The notes under the pieces are model-generated. The model worked only from the letters and a program-made list of their open reading frames with translations, made no database searches and was not told the origin of the DNA. From Nonomuraea montanisoli (GTDB taxonomy: Bacteria; Actinomycetota; Actinomycetes; Streptosporangiales; Streptosporangiaceae): a DNA stretch of 64,000 bases. The stretch lies in assembly GCF_013363975.1 (NCBI RefSeq), contig NZ_JABWGN010000015.1, positions 124,001 to 188,000 on the forward strand, in the 5' to 3' direction. A program made the position numbers and the translations under genes. Of this stretch, positions 8,463 to 16,199 are shown in pieces (the stretch's first letter is position 1; each line of letters starts with the position of its first letter).

Positions 8463-9323
8463 ATGCACACGCGACCACTCGGACAGACGACCGTCAGCTC
8501 CATCGGTCTCGGCGCGATGCCCATGTCGGTGGCGGGACACATGCCCGACGAGGCCCAGTCGATCCGGACGATCCACGCGGCCCTGGACGCCGGCGTGACG
8601 CTGATCGACACGGCCGACGCCTACACCCCCGCCCACGACCAGGTCGGGCACAACGAGCGGCTGGTCGCCAAGGCGCTGGCGAGCTGGGGCGGCGACCGGG
8701 ACACGGTGCTGGTGGCGACCAAGGGCGGGCACACGCGCGTTCCCGGGGGCGGCTGGGCCGTCGACGGCCGCCCGTCGTACCTGGTCGAGGCGTGCGAGCG
8801 GTCGCTCAAGGCCCTGGGGGTGGAGACGATCGGGCTCTACCAGCACCACCGGCCCGACCCGTCCGTGCCGTACGAGGAGACGATCGGCGCGCTGCGCGAC
8901 CTGCTCGACACCGGCAAGATCCGGATGGCCGGGATCTCCAACGCCGACCCCGGCCAGATCAGGACGGCCTACGACGTCCTGGGCGGCCGGCTGGCGAGCG
9001 TGCAGAACCAGTACTCGCCCGCCTTCCGTTCCTCCGAGCCGGAGATCGACGTGTGCGAGGAGCTCGGGGTGGCGTTCCTGCCGTGGTCGCCGCTGGGCGG
9101 GATCAGCGCGGCGGGGCGGCTCGGCGGGGAGTACGAGGCGTTCGCCAAGGTGGCCGAGGGGCGCGGGGTGTCGCCGCAGCGCGTCTGCCTGGCGTGGGAG
9201 CTGGCCCGCAGCCCGGTCATGATCCCCATCCCGGGGGCGAGCCGGCCGGAGAGCGTCCGCGACTCGGTGGAGGCGGCCGATCTCGTGCTGACCGCCGAGG
9301 AGCTCGCGCAGCTCGACGGGTGA
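8463..9323 (+). CDS. Aldo/keto reductase
   Basis: 286 residues. A TIM-barrel AKR with the usual catalytic set: Asp and Tyr in IDTADAYTPAH, Lys in VLVATKGGH and His in GLYQHHRP. The NADP-binding C-terminal stretch (IPIPGASRPESVRDS) is present. It probably reduces small aldehydes or ketones with NADPH in the cytoplasm; the substrate is unknown. ATG 8463 has AGGAGG eight bases upstream; the in-frame GTG at 8457 lies too close to that site. A small DUF5302 gene follows after 95 bp with its own ribosome site. Confidence 0.92.
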   Translation: MHTRPLGQTTVSSIGLGAMPMSVAGHMPDEAQSIRTIHAALDAGVTLIDTADAYTPAHDQVGHNERLVAKALASWGGDRDTVLVATKGGHTRVPGGGWAVDGRPSYLVEACERSLKALGVETIGLYQHHRPDPSVPYEETIGALRDLLDTGKIRMAGISNADPGQIRTAYDVLGGRLASVQNQYSPAFRSSEPEIDVCEELGVAFLPWSPLGGISAAGRLGGEYEAFAKVAEGRGVSPQRVCLAWELARSPVMIPIPGASRPESVRDSVEAADLVLTAEELAQLDG

Positions 9324-9418
9324 TCTTTGACACGCCCGGCGCCGGCGCGGTCGGCCGGTTTCGCACGGCGGGTACGGGCGTGCGAAGCTTTGAACGTCCC
9401 CAACACCAGGAGGTCCTC

Positions 9419-9619
9419 ATGACGGAAACACCGGAGCCGGAAGTCAGCGAAACTCCCGAGGACGAGATGAAGCGCAAGTTCCGGGAGGCTCTTGAGGCCA
9501 AGCGTGCCCAGCAGAGCGGTGCGGGCGCTGGTGGCAAGGGCGGCGACTCTTCCAAGATTCACGGCGCTCACGGGCCGGCCGCCAGCAAGCGCTCCTTCCG
9601 CCGCAAGAGCGGTGGCTGA
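9419..9619 (+). CDS. DUF5302 small protein
   Basis: 66 residues, too short for many gene callers. An acidic start (ETPEPEVSETPEDEMKRKFRE) is followed by a Gly/Lys-rich tail ending RSFRRKSGG. This matches DUF5302, a conserved actinobacterial small protein of unknown function. AGGAGG stands six bases before the ATG, and a strong terminator follows. It is probably cytoplasmic and largely disordered with one amphipathic helix around residues 15-30. Confidence 0.85.
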   Translation: MTETPEPEVSETPEDEMKRKFREALEAKRAQQSGAGAGGKGGDSSKIHGAHGPAASKRSFRRKSGG

Positions 9620-9666
9620 CGCACAGCGGGCAGGCGTCGTGAGCACGCGCTGAAACCTGGTTTTCT

Positions 9667-9702
9667 GGAGGGGTACGGCATGCCGTACCCCTCCTTTTCT
9701 TT
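9667..9702 (+). terminator. Rho-independent terminator after DUF5302 gene
   Basis: Stem GGAGGGGTACGGC / GCCGTACCCCTCC (13 bp, tight AT loop) followed by TTTTCTTT. Confidence 0.9.
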
Positions 9703-9828
9703 GCCTGGAAGGTAGATCTTCACCCGTTTTATGGGGTTTCCTTTGCTATTGTCCGGTTCGCTGGCTAGAGTCGAACGCATCGACCGGTCAGTGACCTAAG
9801 CCCTTCGCCAGGAAGCGGCGGCTGACCG

Positions 9829-9945
9829 GCGCCGAATCCCGCGCCTGCGGGAACCGGGGAACCACATCTCTGGGGTGAATCCAGCCCAACTCGGGCCGGT
9901 AGGGCATCTCCACGTCCGAACCCGTCAGCTAACCCGGTAGGCGAG
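9829..9945 (+). ncRNA. Cyclic di-AMP (ydaO-yuaA) riboswitch
   Basis: The conserved core elements occur in order: GCCGAATCC, then GGGAACCGGGGAACCAC, TGGGGTGAATCC, the GGTAGGGC segment, and finally TCCGAACCCGTCAGCTAACC with GGTAGGCG closing P1 against the 5' GCGCC. This order is diagnostic of the c-di-AMP riboswitch. In actinobacteria it controls secreted cell-wall hydrolases, where ligand turns expression off. It lies about 200 nt upstream of a secreted DPBB-domain gene, which fits. The stretch 9703-10145 holds no other gene; I could not place a clear terminator stem in the expression platform. Confidence 0.92.
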
Positions 9946-10145
9946 ATGGAGAGGACGAACTTCGATGCGCTACCGCGTACCCCCGGACGGGGCAGTGACA
10001 CCGGCCGCCTGCTGAGCGGCACCCCCTTCCCCCTGACTTACCTTTTCGCGCTCCCGCGTAGCGCCCGTTAGGCGATCTGCCCGGCTACGCCCCCATCTGT
10101 GCGAGCGCGCCCTCCTGTACCCCACGTAAAGGATTCTTCCGACAC

Positions 10146-10976
10146 ATGTCCGCACGACTTGGCATGCGTTCTTTCTCCCTCCTGACGGCGGCCGTACTCG
10201 GCGCACTCACCATCGGCGCCGGTACCGCGGCCCACGCCGACACCGTCGACGACCAGAAGGTCCTCCTCCAGGGCTCCACCAAGGCCTCCTACTTCTGGGA
10301 CGACTCCTCCGGCCGCGCCGGCGACACCGGCCTGCCGGCCAGCGGCAAGCCCATGCAGAAGGGCCTGGTCGCCAGCCCGAGCTGGCCCCTCATGACCGAG
10401 GGCTACGTCGTCTACAAGGGCAAGAAGGCCCCGTTCTTCGTCGGCGACCGCGGCCCGGGCGTGCCCTCCAGCAGCGGCGTCATGCTCGACCTCGACGCCA
10501 AGACCTTCGCCCAGCTCACCGGCGGCCGCTTCAACTCCGAGACCCTCGGCGTCGACGGCGTCGGCGGCCAGGGCCACATCAAGGTGAGCTACGTCATCAC
10601 CAAGTGGGGCAGCGGCCCGGGCAAGAAGAACGTCCCGGTCTCCTTCGCCTCCGGCGCCTGGCGCCGCGTCGACCACAGCCCGGCCAAGCCGCCGCTGCTG
10701 GCCGAGGACAAGTCCACCGCTCCGAAGGAGTCCGGCGCCGGTTCCACCGGTGAGGTGGCCTCCGTCTCCGCGCGGGACAAGGGCAACGACGACGCCGGCG
10801 TGGTGACCGCCGCCGAGCACACCTCCGGCCGCTCCACCGCCGAGGCCGGCGACGCCGCCTCCGGCGACCAGGGCCTCAGCGCCTCGGCCGGCCTCGCCCT
10901 GATGGGCGTGGCCGCGGTCGGCGGCGGCGCGTACCTCGGCCGCGACCGCCTGCGCAAGCTGCTCGTCAAGAGCTGA
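10146..10976 (+). CDS. Secreted DPBB (RlpA/expansin-like) protein under c-di-AMP riboswitch
   Basis: 276 residues. A Sec signal peptide (about 1-31, ending AAHA) is followed by a double-psi beta-barrel domain (about 45-165). The domain shows the RlpA-type hallmarks: GLVASPSWPL, an FVGDRGPGVPS stretch whose DRGP Asp is the catalytic acid position, and MLDLDAKTFAQL. A Ser/Thr/Gly-rich linker follows and a C-terminal membrane helix (LALMGVAAVGGGAYLG) ends in a basic tail, so the protein is anchored on the outer face. A role in peptidoglycan remodelling is likely from fold and from the upstream riboswitch. A second ATG at 10164 is an alternative start. Confidence 0.85.
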   Translation: MSARLGMRSFSLLTAAVLGALTIGAGTAAHADTVDDQKVLLQGSTKASYFWDDSSGRAGDTGLPASGKPMQKGLVASPSWPLMTEGYVVYKGKKAPFFVGDRGPGVPSSSGVMLDLDAKTFAQLTGGRFNSETLGVDGVGGQGHIKVSYVITKWGSGPGKKNVPVSFASGAWRRVDHSPAKPPLLAEDKSTAPKESGAGSTGEVASVSARDKGNDDAGVVTAAEHTSGRSTAEAGDAASGDQGLSASAGLALMGVAAVGGGAYLGRDRLRKLLVKS

Positions 10977-11122
10977 CCCCACCGGGTCGCCCAGCGCTGA
11001 CCCGGCCAGGCCGTCAAGCGCTGACCCCGCCGGGCCGGCCGCCGTCCCCCCGGACGGCACGCCGGCCGGCACCCGACCACATGGCCGGGTCCGGACGCCA
11101 CCCCGTCCGGTCCGGCCCTCCC

Positions 11123-11208
11123 CAAGGGGCCTGCCTGCCTCTCCATCCAGGCCCCTTGTCGCCCCGCTCCGGACCACCGCCGCCCCGGTGGTTCCGGAGC
11201 GGGGCGAC
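11123..11208 (+). terminator. Two stacked inverted repeats after the DPBB gene
   Basis: First arm pair CAAGGGGCCTG / CAGGCCCCTTG (11123-11158), then a long stem GTCGCCCCGCTCCGGACCACC / GGTGG-TTCCGGAGCGGGGCGAC (11158-11208) with one bulge and only a weak T tract. They probably end the DPBB transcript. The gene-free stretch 10977-11281 contains nothing else I can support. Confidence 0.6.
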
Positions 11209-11281
11209 GCATTTCCGGCATTCTTCGCCGCACATCTGGTGCTCTTTACCGCACACCGATCCGAATGTCATTCTGTTGAAC

Positions 11282-12142
11282 GTGATCGCGCGTGCGAAGG
11301 CCAACGGCATCGAGATCGCCTACGACAGCTTCGGCACCCCCGGCGCCCGTCCGCTCCTGCTCGTCATGGGGCTGGGCACCCAGCTCATCCACTGGGACGA
11401 CGACTTCTGCCGCCTCCTCGCCGAGCAGGGACACCACGTCGTCCGCTTCGACAACCGCGACGCGGGCCTGTCCACCCACCTGCGCGAGTTCGGCCGGCCG
11501 GAGCTCGGCGGCGCCGCGCCGTACCTGCTGGACGACATGGCCGACGACACGGCGGGGCTGATGGACGTGCTCGGGTGGCCCGCCGCCCACGTGGTGGGCG
11601 TCTCGATGGGCGGCATGATCGCCCAGGTGCTGGCCATCCGGCATCGCGGACGGGTGCTCAGCCTCACCTCCATGATGTCCACGCCCGGCCCGCAGGCCGC
11701 CCCTCCCTCGCCCGCCGCCACCGCGGTGCTGCTGGCGACGCCGCCCGCCGGGCGCGAGGAGGCCATCGCACGCTCCCAGGCCGCCTGGGCCGTGATCGGC
11801 TCACCCGGCTACGAGCCGGACCGGGCGCGCATCGCGGACGTGACGGGACGCGCCTTCGACCGCTGCTTCGACCCGGCCGGGACCGCGCGCCAGCTCGCCG
11901 CCATCATGGCCTCGGGGGACCGTACCGAGGGACTGCGCGGGCTCGGCGTGCCGGCGCTCGTGGTCCATGGCGAGGCCGACCAGCTCGTCCCCCTCGCGGG
12001 CGGCCGGGCCACCGCCGAGGCCATCCCCGGGGCGAGGCTGCTGACCTTCCCCGGGATGGGCCACGACCTGCCGCGCCCGGTCTGGCCGGACCTCGTCGCC
12101 GCCATCACCCGGCTGACCGCCGGGCCGGCGCCCGCCGGCTAG
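11282..12142 (+). CDS. Alpha/beta hydrolase
   Basis: 286 residues from GTG 11282; a TTG two codons earlier is also possible, while the longer open frame would translate through the terminator hairpins. A classic alpha/beta-hydrolase fold: oxyanion loop VMGLGTQ, nucleophile elbow GVSMGG, acid in HGEADQLVP and catalytic His in GMGHDLP. Similar enzymes include esterases, lactonases and epoxide or aclacinomycin-type esterases, so the substrate is open. It is convergent with the Roadblock operon with only tens of bases between. Confidence 0.88.
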   Translation: MIARAKANGIEIAYDSFGTPGARPLLLVMGLGTQLIHWDDDFCRLLAEQGHHVVRFDNRDAGLSTHLREFGRPELGGAAPYLLDDMADDTAGLMDVLGWPAAHVVGVSMGGMIAQVLAIRHRGRVLSLTSMMSTPGPQAAPPSPAATAVLLATPPAGREEAIARSQAAWAVIGSPGYEPDRARIADVTGRAFDRCFDPAGTARQLAAIMASGDRTEGLRGLGVPALVVHGEADQLVPLAGGRATAEAIPGARLLTFPGMGHDLPRPVWPDLVAAITRLTAGPAPAG

Positions 12143-12510
12143 ACGTCCAGCTTCTCCTCGATGGAACGCAGCTGGTGCCTGGCCATCGCCAGGTTGGCCC
12201 GGTTCCGGTCCAGGGCGAGGTAGAGGAACAGTCCCTTGCCGCCGCGCCCGCTGATGGGCCGGATGATGTGGTACTGCGAGCCGAGCGTGATGAGGATGTC
12301 CTCGATCGCGTCCTTGAGACCGAGCGAGTCCATCGTGCGCAGCTTGGCCTTGACCACCTCGGTGTTGCCGGCGCCCGCGACCTGGAGGTCCAGGTCCTTG
12401 GAGCCGCCGAGCGCGCCCAGCGTCATGCCGCTGCCGTGGTCGACGACCGCCGCCCCGATGGCGCCGTCGATCGTCATCATCTCCTTGAGCGAGACGTCCA
12501 TGCTGGCCAT
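12139..12510 (-). CDS. Roadblock/LC7 domain protein (third of operon)
   Basis: 123 residues from ATG 12510, chosen for GGAGAAG seven bases upstream; an ATGA-overlapping ATG at 12552 would add 14 residues. A single Roadblock/LC7 fold: AAVVDHGSGMTLG, a middle hydrophobic helix and LYLALDRNRANLAMARHQL near the end. That last stretch is nearly repeated in the first gene of the operon (LERSNLALARHRL), so the two are paralogs. In actinobacteria LC7 proteins usually control a small Ras-like GTPase; none is present here. It is the last gene of a four-gene minus-strand operon. Confidence 0.88.
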   Translation of the reverse strand: MASMDVSLKEMMTIDGAIGAAVVDHGSGMTLGALGGSKDLDLQVAGAGNTEVVKAKLRTMDSLGLKDAIEDILITLGSQYHIIRPISGRGGKGLFLYLALDRNRANLAMARHQLRSIEEKLDV

Positions 12511-12548
12511 GTCACTTCTCCGTTCTGTGGTGATGTTCCTGAGGTGGG

Positions 12549-12923
12549 TCATCGCATCCGTGCTGCGATGGCGGCCACGGCGGCCGCCGTCTTGCGGCCC
12601 TCCAGCCGGAGCAGCCCGAGGTTCGTGCCGGGCTGGGCCAGGACTGTGAGGACGATGGTGGGGCCCGCGGCGTAGAACGCGGCGAACCCGGCCGTGCCCG
12701 AGATGAGCGTCTCCTCCAGGTCGCCCCTCCCGGACATGGCGAGCATGCGCCTGCTCATCGCGAGCAGGGCGGCGGTGAGCGCGGCCGTCCGCTCGCCGTT
12801 GTCGACCACGGGGTCGCAGGCGACGGCCAGCCCGTCGACCGTGCAGGCGACGCTGCCGCTGATGTCGGGGGTGCGCTCCCGCAGGAGCACCATCTCCTTG
12901 AGCACCTCGTCGTGCAGCTCCAC
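12549..12923 (-). CDS. Roadblock/LC7-like protein (second of operon set)
   Basis: 124 residues from GTG 12923, preceded by AAGGAGG at six bases; a longer reading to ATG 12980 is open and overlaps the upstream stop. The sequence is more divergent than the two flanking LC7 proteins but has the same plan: VLKEMVLLRERTPDISGSVA, DGLAVACDPV, a long helix of Ala/Leu/Met and a strand TIVLTVLAQPGTNLGLLRLEG. It probably forms hetero-oligomers with the sister LC7 proteins. The role is inferred from fold only. Confidence 0.78.
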   Translation of the reverse strand: MELHDEVLKEMVLLRERTPDISGSVACTVDGLAVACDPVVDNGERTAALTAALLAMSRRMLAMSGRGDLEETLISGTAGFAAFYAAGPTIVLTVLAQPGTNLGLLRLEGRKTAAAVAAIAARMR

Positions 12924-12976
12924 CGGCGGCCTCCTTCTGAGCGAGGGCAGTCTCACGACGGCGAGTGGGGGGAACC

Positions 12977-14356
12977 TCATGCCAGCTCCTCCAGGGCCTT
13001 CTTCAGCCGCATGAGCAGGGCCAGGTCCCGCGGGTCCGCCGTCACGGCCGGGCCGAAGGACGGCGCCGGGCCGGACGGGCCTGACGTGGCGGAGGGGACG
13101 GACGCGCCCGCCGTGCCCGCCGTGCCCGCCGCGCCTGTCGTGTCCGCGGCGCCTGTCGTGTCCGTGGCGCCGGTCGTGTCCGTCGGGTCCGTCGTGTCCG
13201 GGAGGAGGGGCGGCGGTCCGGCCGGCGCCGCGAGCGGCCCGGGCGCGGGCGGGCGCGACGGGACCGTGGACGGCTGGGCTGTGTCCGCGGAGGGCCGGGC
13301 CGGATCCGGCGGCTGAGGCGGCGCATCCGCCGGATCCGGGGTCTGGGGGGAGGGGCGGGAGCGCCGGCCGCCCCCGCGTGCGCGCTTGGGCAGCGCCGCC
13401 CCGCGCCCTCCGCCGCCCGCGGGCGAGGGGGCGGCGGGCGCGTCACCGATCGCTCCGGTACCGGCCGCCCCGGCACCGGTGGTCCCAGACGCGGCGGGAT
13501 CCGCTGAACGGGCCGGATCGGCGGAGCCGGCAAGGTCGGCGGAACGGGTCGGGTCGGCGGAACGAGCCGGGGCGGTGGAGTCGGCAAGGTCGGCGGAACG
13601 AGCCGGATCGGTGGAACAGGTCGGGTCGGTGGACGGGCTGGGGTCGGAGGACGGGCCGGGGTTGGAGGACGGGCCGGGGTCGGTGGACGGGCCGGGGTCG
13701 GAGGACGGGGCCGGGGCGGCCGGAGTGAGGAGCCCGGACGCGGCCAGCCGCCGTACCGCCAGCAGCACCGAGTACCCCGATCGGCCCAGCCGCCGCGCCA
13801 GGTCGAGCGGTGTCGCCTCCTCGTCGGCGCCGGTGACGATCTCCCACTGGACGGCGGTGAGCGTCACGCCGTGACCGGCCAGCCGGGACGCCGGCCGTAC
13901 CGGAGCGGTGTCCACGTCGGCGGACGGCCAGATCCGCGCGAGCTGCGCCCGGCGGCGCGCGCACTCCCGCACGAGCCCCGACACCTCGAAGTACCACCGG
14001 CCGCCCAGCCAGTGCCGCTCGCCGGGCCGGAACTTCGGCCGCGTCCCCGTGGCGGGCAGCAGGAAGAACGCGGCGTCCAGCACGGCGCCCAGCACGCAGA
14101 ACTGCAGCTCCCCGAGCGTCACCGGCCCCTCGGCCAGCAGCCGCTCGCAGCCGCCGTCCGCCTGGACGCGGCGCAGCGCCGCCTCGGGGACGCGGCCGCG
14201 CGCGGTCAGCAGCCGCTCGACGCCGGGCGTCTGGGCGCACTCCATGTACGTGATCCGTCCCTCGTCGAGGAAGACCGTGCCGGCTCGGCCGACGCGCAGG
14301 GCGCCGGTGGGGCGGTCGTTCGCGAGACTCGCCAGCAGCGTGTCGAGGGTGGCCAT
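12977..14356 (-). CDS. DUF4388-like / winged-helix protein with long disordered tail
   Basis: 459 residues. The N-terminus (about 1-90: LLASLANDRPTGALRVGRAG, VFLDEGRITYMEC) resembles the DUF4388/PatA N-terminal domain. Residues about 120-235 include a probable winged helix (EATPLDLARRLGRSGYSVLLAVRRL). The rest is disordered: twelve 6-residue units around PGPSSD/PARSAD, then Pro- and Thr/Asp-rich stretches, and a short final helix (RDLALLMRLKKALEEL). It sits between LC7 genes, 3 bp after the first one, and so is likely their partner or effector. I see no enzymatic motif. The function is unknown. Confidence 0.75.
   Translation of the reverse strand: MATLDTLLASLANDRPTGALRVGRAGTVFLDEGRITYMECAQTPGVERLLTARGRVPEAALRRVQADGGCERLLAEGPVTLGELQFCVLGAVLDAAFFLLPATGTRPKFRPGERHWLGGRWYFEVSGLVRECARRRAQLARIWPSADVDTAPVRPASRLAGHGVTLTAVQWEIVTGADEEATPLDLARRLGRSGYSVLLAVRRLAASGLLTPAAPAPSSDPGPSTDPGPSSNPGPSSDPSPSTDPTCSTDPARSADLADSTAPARSADPTRSADLAGSADPARSADPAASGTTGAGAAGTGAIGDAPAAPSPAGGGGRGAALPKRARGGGRRSRPSPQTPDPADAPPQPPDPARPSADTAQPSTVPSRPPAPGPLAAPAGPPPLLPDTTDPTDTTGATDTTGAADTTGAAGTAGTAGASVPSATSGPSGPAPSFGPAVTADPRDLALLMRLKKALEELA
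13502..13716. repeat. About twelve 18-bp units coding a Ser/Asp/Pro linker
   Basis: Imperfect 18-bp units such as GTCGGAGGACGGGCCGGG, in frame with the minus-strand gene, encoding PGPSSD- and PARSAD-type hexapeptides. Two sub-families of units are blocked together, which suggests stepwise expansion. Confidence 0.85.
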
Positions 14357-14359
14357 CGA

Positions 14360-14737
14360 TCACGCCAGCAACCGGCCGGAGATGTCCCGCAGGCGGTGGC
14401 GCGCGAGCGCCAGGTTGGAGCGCTCGAGGTCGAGGCGGACGTAGATGACGAGCGGCCCCTCGAACACCGTCTCCATGAGCCTGAGCAGGTGGTGTCCGCG
14501 GTCGGTGGTGACGAGCATGTCGTCGATGCGGACGGTGTCGCCGGGACACGAGCGCGCCAGGCCGTCCATGGTGGCGCGCAGCGTCTCGGTCAGGGCGGCG
14601 GCGGAGCGCTCGGTGTCCACGCCCTGGGGCGCCCCGCTGGCGGCCACCGCCATGCCGCTGGTCTGGTCCAGCAGCATGGCGTCCAGCGCGCCCGGTATGG
14701 CCATGACCTCGGTCAGGCAGTCGTCCAGTCCGAGCAC
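14360..14737 (-). CDS. Roadblock/LC7 domain protein (first of operon)
   Basis: 125 residues from a GTG start with GGGGAGG at the right distance. A single LC7 domain: ALDAMLLDQTSGMAVAASG, a central helix with ALTETLRATMDGLAR, and VIYVRLDLERSNLALARHRL. It heads the operon LC7 / DUF4388-like / LC7 / LC7 (3 bp then short gaps or overlaps). By family knowledge it could act as scaffold or GTPase regulator, yet no MglA-like GTPase, DUF742 or histidine kinase (the usual conservon set) is next to it. Confidence 0.88.
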   Translation of the reverse strand: MLGLDDCLTEVMAIPGALDAMLLDQTSGMAVAASGAPQGVDTERSAAALTETLRATMDGLARSCPGDTVRIDDMLVTTDRGHHLLRLMETVFEGPLVIYVRLDLERSNLALARHRLRDISGRLLA

Positions 14738-14844
14738 GGATCCTCCCCTCGCCGTCTTGAAGACTGGGACAGCGTAGGAGCGGCACGGGTGTCACGGAGC
14801 GGAGCCGGGCGGCGGCGGTACGAAAGCTATACGGCGCGGAAGAA

Positions 14845-14861
14845 GAAAAACCCCACTGGGG
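14845..14861 (-). terminator. Terminator of the DUF4032 gene
   Basis: Minus strand reads CCCCAGTGGGG followed by TTTTTC; it separates the DUF4032 gene from the LC7 operon. Confidence 0.65.
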
Positions 14862-14935
14862 CGCAGCTTTCCCCGAGTTATCCGGATTGAGGGTGACTTA
14901 GGCGAACATCCTTCGCCTTTCCCCAGGTCAGCGGA

Positions 14936-16177
14936 TCAGTCGGTCTCCTCTTCGCCGTCCTCCGCCATCCCCTCGGGGGGCTCGTCGGGGAGGACGGCCC
15001 GCTCGTCCGGCTTGTGGACGAGGACGTTCTCGATGTACGACTTCACGGCCGCCGCGAGGCCCACGTCGCCGCCGGCCTCCTCCGACAGGTACCACCGGTG
15101 GTCGAGGATCTCGTGGAAGACCTGGGCCGGGTCCAGCTTGGCCCGCAGGTCCGGCGGCAGCGCGTCGACCGTCGGCTGGAACACCTCGGCCAGCCAGCGG
15201 TGCGCCACGATCGCCTCGTCCTCGTGCCGCAGGCCCTTGGCCACGCGGAAGCCGTCGAGGTCGTTGAGCAGCCGCCGCGCCTGGTTCTCCTCCACGTCCA
15301 GGCCGGTCAGCCGGAGCAGGCGGCGCTGGTGGTGGCCGGCGTCGACCACCTTGGGCCGCACGATCAGCCGGCCGGTGCCGACCTTGCGCCGCACCATCAT
15401 CTCGGCCACGTCGAACCCGAGCAGGTTCAGCCGCCGGATCCGCTGCTCCACCCGGTGCCAGTCGACCTCCTCGATGATCTCGTCCTGGGTGATCTCGCCC
15501 CACAGCCGGTGGTAGCGGTTGACGATGTCCTCGGCCGTCTCCATGGGGTCGACCGACGGGTGCAGCAGGCCGCCGGCCTCCAGGTCCAGCATCTCGCCGA
15601 AGATGTTGGTGTGGGCGACGTCGATGTCGGCCAGCCGCTGCCCCTCGCTGATCATCGGGTGCATCTCGCCGGTCTCGGCGTCCACCAGGTACGCGGCGAA
15701 CGCCCCGGCGTCCCGGCGGAACAGCGTGTTGGACAGCGAGCAGTCGCCCCAGTAGAACCCGGTCAGGTGCAGCCGCACGAGCAGCACGGCGAGCGCGTCG
15801 AGCAGCCGGGTCAGCGTGTCGGGCCGCAGCGTGCCGGACATCACGGCCCGGTACGGGAGCGAGAACTGCAGGTGGCGGGTGATCAGGGCGGCGTCGAGGC
15901 CCTCGTCGCGGCCGGTGACGTAGGCGACCGGCTCCACGGAGGGGGCGTCCAGCCGGGCCAGGTCCCACAGGAGCTGGTACTCGCGGCGGGCGTACCGCTC
16001 GCTGATCTCCTTGATCGCGTACACCTTGCCGGAGAGCCGGGCGAAGCGCACGACGTGCCGGGAGATGCCTCGAGGAAGATCGACGAGGTGGTGCTGGGGC
16101 CAGTCGGCCAGCGGACGGTCCCAGGGAAGCCCGATGAGGTCAGGATCTTCGAGCGCTCCGGTGATCTGCAGCGGCAT
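14936..16177 (-). CDS. DUF4032 protein-kinase-like protein
   Basis: 413 residues from ATG 16177 (MPLQITGALEDPDLIGL); a further 25 upstream codons are open but unlike the family. The N-terminal half is a lipopolysaccharide-kinase/aminoglycoside-kinase-like fold: VYAIKEISE supplies the Lys, FYWGDCSLSN a catalytic-loop-like Asp...Asn, and YLVDAETGE the metal-binding Asp. The C-terminal half, with IRRLNLLGFDVAEMMV, is the DUF4032 region. Family members are widespread in actinobacteria and uncharacterised; kinase activity is an inference. The start codon lies only about 22 bp from that of the divergent DUF885 gene. Confidence 0.85.
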   Translation of the reverse strand: MPLQITGALEDPDLIGLPWDRPLADWPQHHLVDLPRGISRHVVRFARLSGKVYAIKEISERYARREYQLLWDLARLDAPSVEPVAYVTGRDEGLDAALITRHLQFSLPYRAVMSGTLRPDTLTRLLDALAVLLVRLHLTGFYWGDCSLSNTLFRRDAGAFAAYLVDAETGEMHPMISEGQRLADIDVAHTNIFGEMLDLEAGGLLHPSVDPMETAEDIVNRYHRLWGEITQDEIIEEVDWHRVEQRIRRLNLLGFDVAEMMVRRKVGTGRLIVRPKVVDAGHHQRRLLRLTGLDVEENQARRLLNDLDGFRVAKGLRHEDEAIVAHRWLAEVFQPTVDALPPDLRAKLDPAQVFHEILDHRWYLSEEAGGDVGLAAAVKSYIENVLVHKPDERAVLPDEPPEGMAEDGEEETD

Positions 16178-16199
16178 TTCTACAGGATATTGTGCGGCG

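Noticed and set aside
10977..11281. Gene in the spacer after the DPBB protein
   Set aside because: Open frames here run through two strong hairpins and show no family features; a terminator region is a better reading.
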